In this document: positions 42,539 through 55,386 of the stretch, piece after piece | How positions within the stretch are numbered: position 1 is the stretch's first letter | Layout: each line of letters opens with the position of its first letter | Assembly: GCA_020055645.1 (NCBI GenBank) | Contig: CM034546.1 | Location: 1,426,001-1,490,000 of the forward strand | Direction of reading: 5' to 3' | Length of the DNA stretch: 64,000 nt | Source of the DNA: Tomocerus qinae | Lineage: Eukaryota > Arthropoda > Collembola > Entomobryomorpha > Tomoceridae | Notes under the pieces: model-generated | The model's input: the letters and a program-made list of their open reading frames with translations, nothing else | Databases searched by the model: none | Told to the model about the DNA's origin: nothing | Translations under genes and position numbers: made by a program

Positions 42539-44644
42539 ATGTTCTTAATAGCCCAGAAAAGACTTCCAATTATATTGGACTCTTTACTATCTACTTGTTC
42601 TTGTTCAGTCAATATTGACGGGGAGGAAAATCAAGATCCATTTTACCAAAGTTTCAAACCAATTTTATATTTTGGTAAATTAACAGGCGCACTTCCCATC
42701 AGTGGCATAAGAGCTGTTAATTCCAATCAACTCAAATTCAGGTTTCCATTTTTTAAAGCGCTAATGTTTTTAAATTTTCAAATTTCCAATATATTTAACT
42801 GTAGCAATACATAATCTAATAGTATAATTATTATAATATTTTGATATGCTTCTGTGAACAGATGGAAAAGCTTTTCTTCCTTATATTCAATTGTGTTTCT
42901 AATGTTCACGTTATTATATTTGATTCTTCAAATCTACGAATGCGCTACTAGTGAATCTCCAGGATCAGTTAAAGAAATAGCTATAACAGCACAAACGATC
43001 GTAGTCATTTTAATGACACTCTTCATGTGAGTTTCTTTTAATCCTTTTCTTTATTATATTTTTAAAAGATGTACTAAAAACGTTCTTAAACATTATTTCT
43101 TACACCAGAATGCATTAGGGTTACAATTAAAATCTTAATACTCATCAAATCTTATTTTCAAAATTATTTTCGATATTTTACAAATGTTTCTATTACTTTA
43201 CAGATATTCCTACCTGCTTTTTAAAAGTGCATCTTTTATTAACTTGCTTCAAAATTGGAAAACTACCTGCGACAAACTACTTTTTCAAGAGGTGGATAAA
43301 AATCTTAGTCGCCACATAATCTGTATCAGTGCTGCTGTTTGGCTTTGGGCAATTCTTGAAAACTTACTGTATGATTTCACGGCAATATTAAACGGGGGAA
43401 GAAGTAAGTCAAGAGACGTTAAGCACTAATTAATATTTTAATTTTCGTTAATAATATATTGGTTGAAGTAAGGCACTGGTTGCTCATTTTTAAAATGAAA
43501 TACACTGGGTATACCACGGCCCGCTTTCGAGGGACATAACCTAACCTAATTAAAACAATAACATTGATAGGTATTTGTGCAACTACTTCACTGCCTTACT
43601 TCAACCAATCTATTTATTTATTTGAATCTAGCCGTGGGTGTTGACTCATCGTTTGTGAAAAAGTACTTTTACGGTGGATTCTTGAGCGATACGGGATTAA
43701 AATATCTTTTCTCATATAATCCTATGATTACTGTCATTATGTTCTTCTATGATAAATGTCGCATTTATTCATGGAACTTCATGGATATTCTCATTATTAC
43801 ACTCAGCCGAGCTTTATCATATAAATTCAAAGTATTGACAATGCATATCAAATCGCAAATTAAAACTTGGGATGAAGAAACACAAAACTTTTCCGGTATA
43901 TTTTTCTTGTTTTTGTAATTAATATCATGATCATAATAAAATAATTAAAAAACTCTGCCTGGGTTTTTGCAGAAAATGTGCTGTTTGTAGAAATTCGAAG
44001 GGAATTCTTAATATTGTGTAAATTAGTGTCTGATGTACAAAAGTTTCTCTCGCCTATTGTTTTCGTATCCTACTGCGTTAATGTATACCGCATTTCCGTT
44101 CATGTGAGCATTATTTTCCAATTATGCTTTTTAGATTGAATTAATTATGTTATACTTATTTTGCACATCTTTATTAAACAAATAATTAATATACTAGCTC
44201 TTCCACTGGGTCACCACACCGGAGAAAGGCACTTATATTGAAAGCGTCTACACATTTGTGTCCTTCCTGCAATTTCTTGCACGATGTTTAATGGTTACGT
44301 ATTATGGGGGAGAAATACATTCTTGTGCAATGCAAGTTGTGAAAAATTTGCAACTGTGCCCAGATTCAAAATACACCGTTATGGTTTCTGAAATTAATTT
44401 TTTCCAACTTTTTAAATTTTAATCTAATTGAATTTATATTTTGCAATCTAATCAATGATTGTAATATAACATTATTTAGATTGAAAGACTGGAAAGAATG
44501 ATGCAACTAAATCCAGTAGGTCTCACTGGGTTGAATATCTTTTTCGTCAAACGGAAGTTCCTGGTCTCGATAGTTAATTTCATATTCACTTTTGAAATTG
44601 TCTTACTACAAACTAGTGCATCAGTAGGTCAAAAAGGAAACTAA
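42539..44644 (+). CDS. Gustatory receptor (seven exons, 437 aa)
   Basis: Seven exons join in phase: 42539-42741, 42862-43026, 43204-43403, 43632-43895, 43973-44103, 44198-44383 and 44480-44644. The N-terminus has FYQSFKPILYFGKLTGALPI, like the first cytosolic/helix-1 segment of insect GRs (sugar- and Gr43a-like receptors have a similar LP(I/V)SGI). Helices are visible in exons 2 (FLMFTLLYLILQIYE), 3, 4 (MITVIMFFYD), 5 (PIVFVSYCVNVYRI) and 6. The last exon carries the GR hallmark region GLTGLNIFFVKRKFLVSIVN followed by a final helix ending LLQT. Length and exon structure fit the family. Ligand unknown. Intron 3 carries a small hairpin element. Confidence 0.8.
43459..43608. mobile_element. Small hairpin MITE (TTGGTTGAAGTAAGGCA ends), GR intron 3
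   Basis: The ends TTGGTTGAAGTAAGGCACTG and its imperfect complement CTGCCTTACTTCAACCAA define 150 bp. A 62-bp minimal relative is at 51850-51911. Confidence 0.75.
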
Positions 44645-46220
44645 AATTTTACACCACTCCTAGTTCAAAAATTTAGCAATTACCATTTTCCTCCTATAAT
44701 ATTCTCATCTTCCTTTAGAAAAATTACGTATTGAAAATCTTCATTGACAAACTAAAACAATATACAATATTCGCAAATCGCGAGACCTAAAATTTACATT
44801 AAAATTTCCGTTAGTAAGATTTGAACTTTTTGGCACAGAAATAAATAACAAAAATGTGCATCGAAAAGTGCACATTTGTTGCATGCATTTATTACTAGGA
44901 CAATTCCTTCAAAAAAGTGTATGATTTGCAATCATTGTAGACTACATCATGCAGCAGTCAGTATCCATCAGAACATTACAGAATATTCCAGAGAAAAGAT
45001 TTATAAGTAATAGCGTGACTATGTGACTCACATATATAAAACAGCAGAATTCACAAGCACAAAAACCGTAGTGGGCCAAACAATATTTGATGTCATGTGA
45101 ATTGATAAGGCTAGATATGGAATGGCGTAATTATGCTTATACCTAAGTAGATGGTTTATAAGTTGAAGTAATTAAGGTATATACGTTTAGGTAGATATAG
45201 ATAATAATATTACATAATTACATCATTATGCTGTTAATAAAAACAACGAACTGCAAGTCATTCATTGCCACTGTCACGACTGAAACTGGAGAAAAAAGGT
45301 TTCTATTTAACCCATACTAAATAGACCGTCTGTATTGAACTACTATTGTGATAGATTAATGAAATATGAGGTTATGAGTAATTTAGTTTTGATTATCAGG
45401 ATCTACCAAAATTTTTAAAGCATCAAAAATTTTGTTTAAAATTTTGATATTGAGTAGAAAAATGATATTGAACGTCTTTTTTCAATTTATTTCAATAATA
45501 ATTTCACCTTCCTCAATCAAACGCTTTGTTACATTTATTTTATGAGTTTCTCATTTTATAAACGCTTCCTATTTTCAAACTTTGTTTTACAGATATATCT
45601 GATTGAAATTGGATTAATTTACGAAGTATACATAACTTTGATTTAAACCGGGTTTTGGGAACACTCGTTGAAGGAAAGTAAAAACACTGTAAACTATAAG
45701 TGTTTGTTCGATATTTCATACTATTACATAACCTGTAATAAGTATATTACATTTTTGGTCAAGATTCAAGGTAATGGCAAACAAAATGCAACTGTCTGTC
45801 TGTTTTGTGATGATACATATATAACAGTCTTCTATAAAGCATGCATATGCATATAAAACTTCTAAAGGATAATAATTATGAGGGAAATATACCTAGGTAG
45901 ATATGGGTACTCAACTCACGGAAGCCGGACGGTTCGAGTGAATGGTGCTTGAGAATATGTGTTATTATTATTCATAAACTGTAATTTAATTTGTGCTTAT
46001 ATGTTACGGCATGATTATTCTACTATAGTGTGTTGAAGTACATTATGGTTAGGGGCTATGGCTATGTGTATATATCATTATCCTACTTTTTACCTGGAGG
46101 GTTTAAGTGTTTTTTTCCTGTGTATAAAATCTACAGACGCAAATAATTTCCAGACACTTTGTTGCATTCTACAGCGTCTGATAAGTCGTTCCTAAAGTTT
46201 TAAATATTCTACCTTTTAAC
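44645..46220. other. Intergenic between GR and GST genes
   Basis: The GR 3' end probably uses AATAAA near 44840. The remaining 1.3 kb is AT-rich and without recognised features. Confidence 0.45.
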
Positions 46221-47606
46221 ATGTCGCAGTACAAATTAATTTATTTTGACGTCCGTGGGGCTGCAGAGCCAATTCGACAAATATTCGCCTACGCCGGTGA
46301 ATCTTTCGAAGATGTGCGAATTCCTCATACTGAATGGACACCTGAAAAGAAAGGAGGTTCGTCCGTTTCGATTTTCCTACTAAAATATTATCTTTGATTA
46401 CTTATTGCTTACAGTGTTGCATTTTGCATTAAAAACTACTTGAAGAGAGATAGTATTTTGTAGGCAAGCATTAAACAACTTAATAAGTGGCGGAGAGGCT
46501 CATCGTTTCCTAAATCTGAGAATAATTTTCCTCTAAAATGGCTTAAAGTCGAAAAAAAACAGTTTGATGTTTTTAACATAATTATTTTTGTGCCCCTTGA
46601 CCAAATTTCTGGATACTTGCCTGTTTATAGGTATAAGATATGACTTAGCATGCTCATTCATTTTATGTCATTCGTGTTAATAATCCATTGTGTTTATACT
46701 TTAAATACCGAAACCTGACAAAGTTACAATTTACACAAAAGAAATATGTTCAGTGTAAAATAAATACTTTTATAGCATTCATGACAATTAAACTACAACT
46801 AATTACTATGATATCACATTTTTATAGAACTCCAGTTGCCATGGGGTCAAGTTCCTGTTTTGGAAGTCGACGGAGTGAAAATGGCCCAGTCCTTTGCTAT
46901 AATGAGATATTTAGCCAAAAAGTTTAAGCTGGCTGGGAAGAATGAATCCGAAGAATATCGATGTGATGAAATAGTTGAAGCCGTCAGAGATGTTGCTTTA
47001 AGTAAAGGGCCATTTAATATTTTAATAACTTTATTATCATAGAAAAAATGTCATTATCAATGATCCCATTATTTTCAATTTATTGCCTATATCATTACAA
47101 TATATTTCACTGATTAGTCTTTTTTGCTTAGATTAATTTTTCTTTTGCGCTTATCATTATGAGATAACAGGAGTACGATAAATGTCACCAATTTAAATTG
47201 CGCTTAACTGAACTGAATATCTAAATACAATTTGGATAGATGATATTTATGCATTACGTTATATAATTTGAATTGCTTTTCAGAGGTGCAGCCGATGTTT
47301 AGAGTGATATTTGCCAAGGACACAGAAAAAATTGCAGAATTAAAGAAGACGTTTCTTGAAGTCGACGCCCCAGTTATGTTGAAGAGGTTCAACGATGTGT
47401 TAGAGAAAGGAGGAAAAACTTGGTTCGTTGGAGACAGTCTTACATACGCCGATATCGTTTTCGCTAACATGATCAATGGATACGATAGCCTTCTTAGTGT
47501 TCAACTGGAAAAGGACTTTCCGGCAATCGCGAAACACAGGAAAGCGGTGGAAGAGGAGCCCAAGTTGAAACAATGGATTGAGAACCGACCCAAGACTATG
47601 TTCTAA
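46221..47606 (+). CDS. Glutathione S-transferase, sigma class
   Basis: It conjugates glutathione to electrophiles; sigma GSTs also detoxify lipid peroxidation products, and some make prostaglandin D2. Three exons join in phase: 46221-46356, 46828-47001 and 47284-47606, giving 210 residues. The N-terminal thioredoxin-like domain has Tyr8 (YKLIYFDVRGAAEPIR), the usual sigma catalytic residue. It also has cis-Pro in PWGQVPVLEVDG and the glutathione-binding QSFAIMRYLAKK. The all-helical C-terminal domain has KTWFVGDSLTYADIVFANM, the N-capping/hydrophobic-staple region. Intron 1 contains a dispersed motif (CCAAATTTCTGGATACTTG, about 46600). Poly(A) signal AATAAA at 47666-47671. It lies among chemoreceptor genes; a role in odorant clearance would be speculation. 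Confidence 0.93.
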
Positions 47607-48864
47607 ATAGTATTACTTCCTTGTAACATGTAAAACTGTCCTTATTAAAATTCGGATACTATGTAAATAAATTATCAATTAAAATTCCTTCAATTTGAAC
47701 ATTTTATTTCAAACACCTTCACGATTACAACACTTTAATTAACTTATAAACAAACAAACAGAAATTAAATTATACTTAATTTCTTATTTGCTCTAGTTTG
47801 TAAGGACCTTAAAAAGTTGTCAAAGGTCATGTTTGTGAAAATTGGAATGTCTAATGCGCAGGCTATTTATGGTACTAAGGCATTGCACATTTGAATAAGT
47901 ATTGGCGTTCTTGAGCACAATGCTATGCCACTGGCTAGATCTAATTCTTTCCGTTTTACTATTTCAAACAATATCTGTCTCAACTATATCACCAGTTGTT
48001 CCAATCATTCTCACATATTAGGTAGGTCGGATAAGATCAAATTTAACAGAGAAATATGTTCGGTTTATTGTGTTGTTGTTCAACATATTGTATGTATACA
48101 GCTTTGGCTACAACGATTTTGATTAAAGTATTCCAAATTTCTCAACTTTTTGTTTCTTACTTTTTTCTACGTGAAATTAGAATAATCAACAATGTCAACA
48201 TTTAATGCTCAAAATTATACAATAAATGGTCTTAGATATGTTTCTAAGGTCTGTAATAAAATGCCAAAGATAAGTATACAGGCACAGATAGTATAGTCGA
48301 GTGCTCTGAACAGACTACGTCAACCAATTTTAGTCGTCTGTTCAAAGGCGCCTTTAAAATATTTTATATTTACGAACGGATTGATGAATACACAGATAAA
48401 AATCTTGTCTCTTAGGCCATCAATATCTATGCTAAAACTATATTTCCAGTTCATTTCTGATCTTCATAAAATATCTGTTCTTTAATTACCGTATTTTCCG
48501 AATTAGTTGACCAGGGTCAACCATTGTTTCAACCATGCCATGCACGCGAAAAATAAATAGTTGACCCCGAGGGGTCAACTATAACGAACAGGATCAATTA
48601 TTGTTTTAAATCAAATATTAAATTTATTTGTAGTCACTGCTTTTTATCAGGTGGCAATATATTGTTATATTGTAGGTTTTGAAGGAAAATGATAAAAAGT
48701 GTTATCTTACAGTGCACTATGGAATTCCGTATGAGAGGAATGATTACCCAGAGACTGAACCACCCAAGTTAGTATCTGTTAAAATTTTCCTAGTAATGGT
48801 AACTTCATAAACGATATTCACAATTTCTACAAAATATAGTTAATTGTATATATAACTTCAATTT
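47607..48864. other. Intergenic with one exon-like fragment
   Basis: Mostly featureless. At about 48677-48768, after an acceptor-like TTGTAG, a frame encodes VLKENDKKCYLTVHYGIPYE and then RNDYPETEPPK. It looks protein-like but has no partner exon and no family I recognise. A short palindrome (AGTTGACCCCGAGGGGTCAACT) is at about 48569-48590. Confidence 0.3.
47666..47671 (+). promoter_or_regulatory. Poly(A) signal of the GST gene
   Basis: AATAAA 60 nt after the stop codon. Confidence 0.55.
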
Positions 48865-50796
48865 TTAAAGAGTTCCTAAATATTTCTTTATTTTTATTTT
48901 TTTAATTATGGAGTACAAGCATTGGTAAATATTTTGAGTAAAAAATGGAGATAATATATTATGACTAAGCATTTCCAAATAGAAAGACACGAAAAGTTCT
49001 AGAAGGAAATAGCCACACAATATAAAAGTCGTGTGAATTTTCATTCGCAAGTTGATACCCACGGGTCTACTGTTTGAATACCTCATTTGTTAATAGAGCT
49101 GTTTATTTGACAGATGTTGTTTATACTTATATTGTTCCCTCAGATTGGCTAAAAGTCCTTCCTCCAGCGCCCGTTGTAAATATGCATGGACATTATGACG
49201 GTAACAGCTATAAATTGTATAAGAAAATGGGAGAGTTTCTGCAACCTCCTTGGTTGTCATACATTGTCCAAATGTTGATAATGATTTTGGTATATTGGGC
49301 ACAAAATATTGTCCATCTAGTTTATTTGTGACATCAAATAATTTAATAGAATAGTTAGTAAGCAGGTCCAAAGAATTTTGATAAATATCTCCGTCAGCCT
49401 TAGTTGGTTTTTTCAATTACCAATCATAGATATAAACGCTTGAATTCATCTTTTCCATCATACTTCTTAAATAAGCGATTCTTCTCGGTACTCTGATCCA
49501 GTTTAATTCAACTGTCCTTTTGCCGCAATAACCTGTACTTATTTTCGACGAGTTCCTTGAAATCGTTGAATATTATCTTGTCTGGGGGTGTAATGATTTC
49601 GCTAGTAATCCAAGTTGCATAGAGAGTAGTGATTGCGAATCCCGTGGTTGCTATTACCACGAACAGACTCCTTTTTCTGTAATAAACAACTCCCTGGTCT
49701 ACAAGAACAGCTGCCAAGGAAATCAAAATCCATCCTAATTTCTTGGAGGGGTAGAAAGTCGTCCCGAAAGATAAAACTAGAAATGAGAATGGGAAAAGAG
49801 AGAAGATGAGCAGCCAGCAATATTCATCAAATGTATTCTGAATCAACACCGACAGAAGGAGGGAATGGAAATTCGGGGATGGTTCGCATCAGTAGGGAAT
49901 AATTTCTTCAAAGAATTCAATAAATGTCTTAGTCGACCAATATTGAGTGTAGGTTGCCACATAATATCCCAAAGTATTAATGCGACCACAAAGTTTTCTC
50001 ATTTGAAAATTCTAGCATGTTTTGCATAAACTGCAATAAAATTTAATTTGTCAGCCATTCCTTCCACAGCTCTGAATGTAGTGTAGCAAAGTCCATGACC
50101 TATACTCAAAGCAGTGTAAACAGGATTTTTACACTCTGGCAGTTCAGTAGCGTAGTAGAAGGGAAACATGGCATAAATTCCTCCAATTCGGATGCCATGC
50201 AGATGTCCATTCAGAGAGTAACAAACTCTTTCCCAATCTTTATCTTCAATTTTTGTAACTGCAACGAATGTTCTTCGTTTGTAGAGATGTCCAGTCTTAA
50301 CCGGGTGATTAGCCTCATCATCAATAAGCAGAACAAACAACGGGCTGGATAACTCTATTCTGAGACTCGCCTGCCAGTCTCGATGATATGTATTCAGCTT
50401 CTTCCTTTCCTGCACAATTATAAATGTAGAAGATAAACGATTGATTTCTATTCCAAAAAACTAAATAAACTAAATATACTATTGTCTGGTTCCATAAGAA
50501 TATTGACACTGCAAACATTGTTGGATAAATCCCTTGGGTTACTTTAATGTCGAACTAGATCTACTCCGCTACTGTCGATGAAACAGATTTATGTCGTAGT
50601 TGAATGAAGCCACTGTCCATGGCTGTGAGTTTTGATTAGACAACAAAACCCTCGTTTCCCAGTAAGAATTTGGAAACGCTATCAAGTTAAAATCGCAATT
50701 TCTGTAAAATGACAAATTTTGAATGCCAATGGTGGTCTTAAGAACAGATAACACCAAAAATAAAGAAAATAGAGTAGAAAATATTAGTAAGTTCAT
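48865..50796 (-). pseudogene. Decayed ionotropic-receptor-like gene
   Basis: The minus strand contains, in order, five fragments homologous to the intact receptor at 37381: 50796-50569 (signal peptide to QPWTVAS), 50415-49999 (middle), 49849-49508 (channel helices, IRNTFDEYCWLL-like to TPPDKIIF), 49416-49090 and 49086-48865 (last helix). They are separated by frameshifts and stops, so no single product is possible. All parts are collinear with the paralogue. It is a pseudogene by multiple independent lesions, not an intron-containing gene, because the intact copy has no introns. Confidence 0.9.
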
Positions 50797-51849
50797 TCTT
50801 GAGTCTCCAGTTTACAATAAGTAGAGTACAAAAAGTGAATGGGAAGTGAATTAAAGTGGAATACCCTCGCCTAGCCATGCCTAATGAAGGACGACCTTCA
50901 TTATCAAGTTGTCTGCAGTAAAAAAATTCAAAACATACTTATTCTTAAAATACCGTGTAGCGGAAAAAAACTATTGCACCTGTCTGTTTTATAGAGACAT
51001 TTCAATTATTCAATTATTCATAAATTTTTTTCAGTACTGTGTGGTTAGTGTAGGGATTCTACTCTTCTCTCATTTTTCATTTCCCCTCCTGTTCTTTTCA
51101 GAATAAATTGGAAAACTACAACATTCTTCTGTATGGTGATTGATTATCACTATGAACGACTGTAGAGTATACAATTTTTTGCCAGTTTACTCTGAAGAGA
51201 AGAGGAGGGATCTTAAATTAAAGCACGTTGTAGATTATTATTAAGTGATTAGATAAGTGTAGATTATTAAGTGGTAAATTTTGTTATCTACAGTAGATAA
51301 GATGATTTAAAAAAATTAGACCCCGACGTTTGATCCACTTATTATGAAGTAATAAGAATAGACTACAAGAAGTCTTGATTACTCTGTGATGAGTTACTCT
51401 GACTCACTATTATGCATACTATCAAGTGTTATTCTCTTTTATCCGACGGAGACAAATCAACTGCTTCCCCTCACTCATTTTCGTATTATTGGTCTTGTAA
51501 TTAATTAACTCCAAAGGCTGAATATCCAAAACTACTTGAATCTTGGTCCCAGTATAACAGACCACTGAGACAGGAATGGTACTCAGGAATAATAAGGTCA
51601 ATTCGAAAAAAAGTCCCATATAAAAGCTCAAACTCTCTTATGGGACATAAATTACAATCAAAAACATTCGATTTTCTAATTGATGGCTATATTGTCAATT
51701 AAGGCTAACTTGACCTCAAAAATGGCCATTGTCAATTAATGGCAGTTTGTATAATGGTGGTTCAGAGTACCGTAGATCCTTAGCCAAGGGATCATGGTGG
51801 GCGACCGGAGTAAGTTGCCAATGCCCACATTTCAATTTAAAAACAAAAG
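50797..51849. other. Intergenic
   Basis: A 69-codon minus-strand frame at 51631-51422 begins with a signal-peptide-like segment (LFFELTLLFLSTIPVSVVCY). It has no other support and may be chance. Confidence 0.3.
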
Positions 51850-51911
51850 TTGGTTGAAGTAAGGCAGTGGTTGCACAAGTACTTATCACAACCACTCTCT
51901 TACTTCAACCC
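51850..51911. mobile_element. 62-bp minimal hairpin element
   Basis: TTGGTTGAAGTAAGGCAGTGG faces CCACTCTCTTACTTCAACC with about 20 bp between. It is the same end sequence as the 150-bp element at 43459-43608. Confidence 0.7.
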
Positions 51912-52957
51912 AAAAAGTTGATTCGGTCTTAGTAAGGCGAAGTTTTGGAATAATTTTTGACTCTCTGTTAATGTTAAATCTCTGCCCCTGGCCCACTTAA
52001 GTAGAAACCGTGATAAGGTCCATTGGAATTAATATAAAACATCTATGCATCTGAATTACATTCTACTTAAATTGTACAATACTGCCCCGGAATACACAGC
52101 TTTATTTCTAACAGAGCCTGGGCCCTGTGACCGCCTAGTTAATAATAAATATCAATACCATAATACCAAGAATATACGTTCTCACAATCCCAGGATAACA
52201 CAGACATGTATTAGAGACAACACCTACTTATGTTACTTATTGGCAGGTCAGGTCACCGATTATGAGAAACCTCTATTGTCAGTAAAATCTGCTCTGATTA
52301 TTTTCTCAACTACGTTGACTATGAAAATTACTGTAAAACACTAAGAATATTTCTGTAAACTATATATTCCATAGGAAGATCAGATAGCTTTAAAATACGT
52401 TCGTTTACATCTTGTTCAGAGATGCGTAAAAAAGAGAAACTTAAAATATATAAACTCTCCATTCTTGAAGGAGAGTCGTCTGGAGTGACATTGTGCTTAA
52501 TTATACCAATCATCTTGGGTGTACAGGTCTGTCTAGTGATTTAAACAGTCGCTTCTCAGGCTGAGGTCTGGAGTCCGGAGCTGGGAGAAGCTGTCATTGC
52601 CGTATATTCGTTATTAGCATTGATTTGCCTATCTTAGTGACAATATGATTATCTATCAATGCCCTGTCTGTAGTGTATGGATTGTTCCATAGATATAATA
52701 AAGAGAGATAGGCAATTGAAATCGTGACGTCAAATTTCATTTCTTTCTCGATCCTTGATTTATCCTAACAAACAGTTTTCGTCTATTGGTTAAGAGCTGC
52801 CTTTGGAAGTCGCGGAGAGGGAAGGATGAACAATGCATTGGCTGGTATACGGAGTGCAATTCACCCCCAGCAGGTTTGTTGTCATTGCGGCAGGCTTCTG
52901 CAATGCATTATTCATTCGTTCCCTCCACTCTTTCTTACAACCAGTAAGTGAAAAGTA
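51912..52957. other. Intergenic
   Basis: Two short frames (52045-52344 plus, 52513-52328 minus) lack recognisable motifs. No RNA gene seen. Confidence 0.35.
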
Positions 52958-53240
52958 TTGGTAAGGATATGTCAGCGAGAAATGAGACAACTGCATGAAA
53001 ATTGGAATAACACAGGCAGATACAGCATTGCCATTCTATGTTTTTTGTATTTGATTGTTCTGTTGGTCTGTATACGTGCTACGAGTTCTATCTACCACAA
53101 GTCTGGACATTGGGATGCACATGAGGTGATAAGGTGGATTGAAGTAGACTGCCATACAAGGAACAAGAGGAACACCACCTTAGGCTTCTATACGTCTCCG
53201 AATTATATCTCTCATCCGCAGCTCCTTGCTGTTGCTACAA
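52958..53240 (+). other. Possible first coding exon of an unknown membrane protein
   Basis: The open frame begins near 52958. It encodes a short cytosolic segment, one strong membrane helix (SIAILCFLYLIVLLVCI) and a luminal-like region (YHKSGHWDAHEVIRWIEVDC), ending at a good donor (CTACAAG/GTACGC, 53240). The track beyond runs into a MITE, so the frame end at 53311 is not real. No downstream exon was found and the family is not recognised. Confidence 0.25.
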
Positions 53241-53268
53241 GGTACGCACCCCTTGTTGTCCTAAAATA

Positions 53269-53656
53269 CACCTGGGGAACTTTTGAGCATCTGCACCTGC
53301 TCAGAAGTTAAAAGCAACTTTTGAGCACCCAAGCAGCATTTGGCACAGGTGGGCACTTTATAAGCCATCCGACACTATTTTCGCCTTTTTTCTAACCTAA
53401 CCTAATTAAAATTAACATAATAAATGTTTGGTTGTTTCAATTTTATTAGGTTAGGTCAAAAAAGAGGCAAATAGTGACTGGTTTTGAAAATACTTAGAAA
53501 TTTGTTGCCTGATTTTTGCACTGGGGAAAAAATTTCCGGTTACTGCGTCCCGTTTGCAGCAACCCAACCATGAAATGTATACGTTATTTGTAAATCTTCT
53601 GGCATGGCCTGGCATTCATGGCATATCCTGCATGGGTGCTCAAAAGTTCCACAGGT
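53269..53656. mobile_element. hAT-like MITE, 388 bp, 8-bp TSD
   Basis: The ends CACCTGGGGAACTTTTGAGCA and TGCTCAAAAGTTCCACAGGT are inverted. Perfect 8-bp duplication CTAAAATA (53261-53268 and 53657-53664). The interior includes a smaller hairpin with CTAACCTAACCTAATT and AATTTTATTAGGTTAGG. Confidence 0.88.
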
Positions 53657-53664
53657 CTAAAATA

Positions 53665-54690
53665 CCAAATAGATAGTGCTATATTAAGTTAAACATGCAC
53701 ATATATGCAATATATATAAATATAATATTATATAAAGTATACCTACCACAGTCATAATTTATCAATGATAAAATATACTTTCTATTTAAAATAAGTTATA
53801 ATGTTAAAATAGTAGCCGGACTCAGATGGTGGCCGAATGTCAGTGTCCGGGTTCGTTTGTTGGAGGCGGTATCATAAATAGTGGTAATTGGTATTTTAAT
53901 TAATTAATTGAAATTAGCTAATTACTTATTAATTGGTGAACCATTTTTGCCGTTATAAAAAACGAAGTTTTAAAGAGAAAGAGAGATAAATCCAAAAAAG
54001 ACATATAATGGCAAGGTTTCAAATAATGGTGGATTAATTAATTAATTAAGGCTCAATTAATACCCAGAGATCGCGAAAATTCTTTACAATAACTCTAGTT
54101 ACAAGTTATGTATAATTATTTGTTCCAATTACGATAGTTCAGCTACAGGGTTTTATACATAATTTCCCCTGGTCGGACTATTAAATTATCCTTTACAATG
54201 ACATCAATAACTATAAACGATTTCCTTTGTAATATATTTTGTCCAAATGTGGACGTGCTTGCAATATTTGCAATTCTAGTTCAGTATCCTATAGTCAAAA
54301 TTACTGGGTAATTCCGCTGAATACACTTGCTTTTAACCAGATATCGTTACATGTAAGAACACATGTGAACAGTTTTACCTATCTAAATGCTTAGGTAAAT
54401 TCCATTTAATTATTGTAATAGTAAATGAGTATTTGGGAAAATGTTGTAATCCCAGGGACGTCTCATTTATCAGTGGAGGTAATTCTTTAAGAACATAAAC
54501 TACAACAATTTATTACTCGTGTGAAAACTTGAATAGCAAATTCTACCTTCATTGACGTATTTACTCTTAGATCTGCACTCGTTTTTGTGCATGGTAAATG
54601 GAAAATTTTAATCCACATTTATTGCGAAACTTTAAACTACCTTTTGATGTCAAACTATTGTAATCCATTACAAAACATAGTATGAAACAA
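53665..54690. other. Intergenic
   Basis: AT-rich with TTAATTAATTAA-type tracts; no gene or named repeat. Confidence 0.45.
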
Positions 54691-54700
54691 GATTGATGAT

Positions 54701-54992
54701 GCCATACGGGATTTTACAAAGTGCAGACACAGCATAGCACTTACAGGGCCTTTCATAAACCATCCCTCATTATCGCGTATTGTTACACTGTAGTAAACTG
54801 TTGCACTGTTGGTTACCCATGCCATACACTTCCTTCCAATACGTTTTAATTTGCCTTTTTCCAAAGAGCACGGTTATCAGGAGGCAACTATGTAATAGTC
54901 TAACAGTACATATTGAATGATGATTTATGAAAGACCCTGGAAGTGCTATGCTGTTTAGCTGTCTGCACTGTGTAAAATCCCATTCCATACAT
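54701..54992. repeat. Inverted repeat, arms about 65 bp
   Basis: The left arm (54701-54765, GGGATTTTACAAAGTGCAGAC, then AGCATAGCACTTACAGGG) is complementary to 54923-54992. Between and beyond them a direct repeat with CCATACACTTCC/CCATACATTTCC and ACGTTTTAATTTG occurs twice. Minus-strand open frames here derive from this structure. Confidence 0.65.
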
Positions 54993-55386
54993 TTCCTCAC
55001 AAAACGTTTTAATTTGTAGTTATTTACAATGAATTTATGTATAGCAATTGGCTCCATTTACTCTATAATTTACATTTAATAAAAGCAAAATAGGTAAGAA
55101 AGCAAAAAGGACTGCCTTTTTAAAACGGTATAACATTCTGTGAAAGGAATACCTTTTTTACTCCAATTTCACATAGAAATGGCATGTGAAGGGAATCAAG
55201 CAATTAATTTCAAATCAAGATTGTTCTGGAATTATTAGGTTCCTACAACCATTTTCAATGTCCATAAAAGACGAACCCGAAAGGTAAAATGATTTCATTT
55301 GTAGTTCTTGGTCTAGAGCTCTGCTTTGCATACAACGTATCAATATAAATTTTTGCATTTCAATAATATCTGCAGATGCCGGTATT

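Noticed and set aside
53241-53311. Continuation of the 52958 frame to 53311
   Set aside because: It reads through a splice donor into the MITE starting at 53269.
54655-55057. Minus-strand ORFs (KRIGRKCMAW / KRFVRKCMEW)
   Set aside because: The similarity between them reflects the direct and inverted repeats in this block, not a gene.
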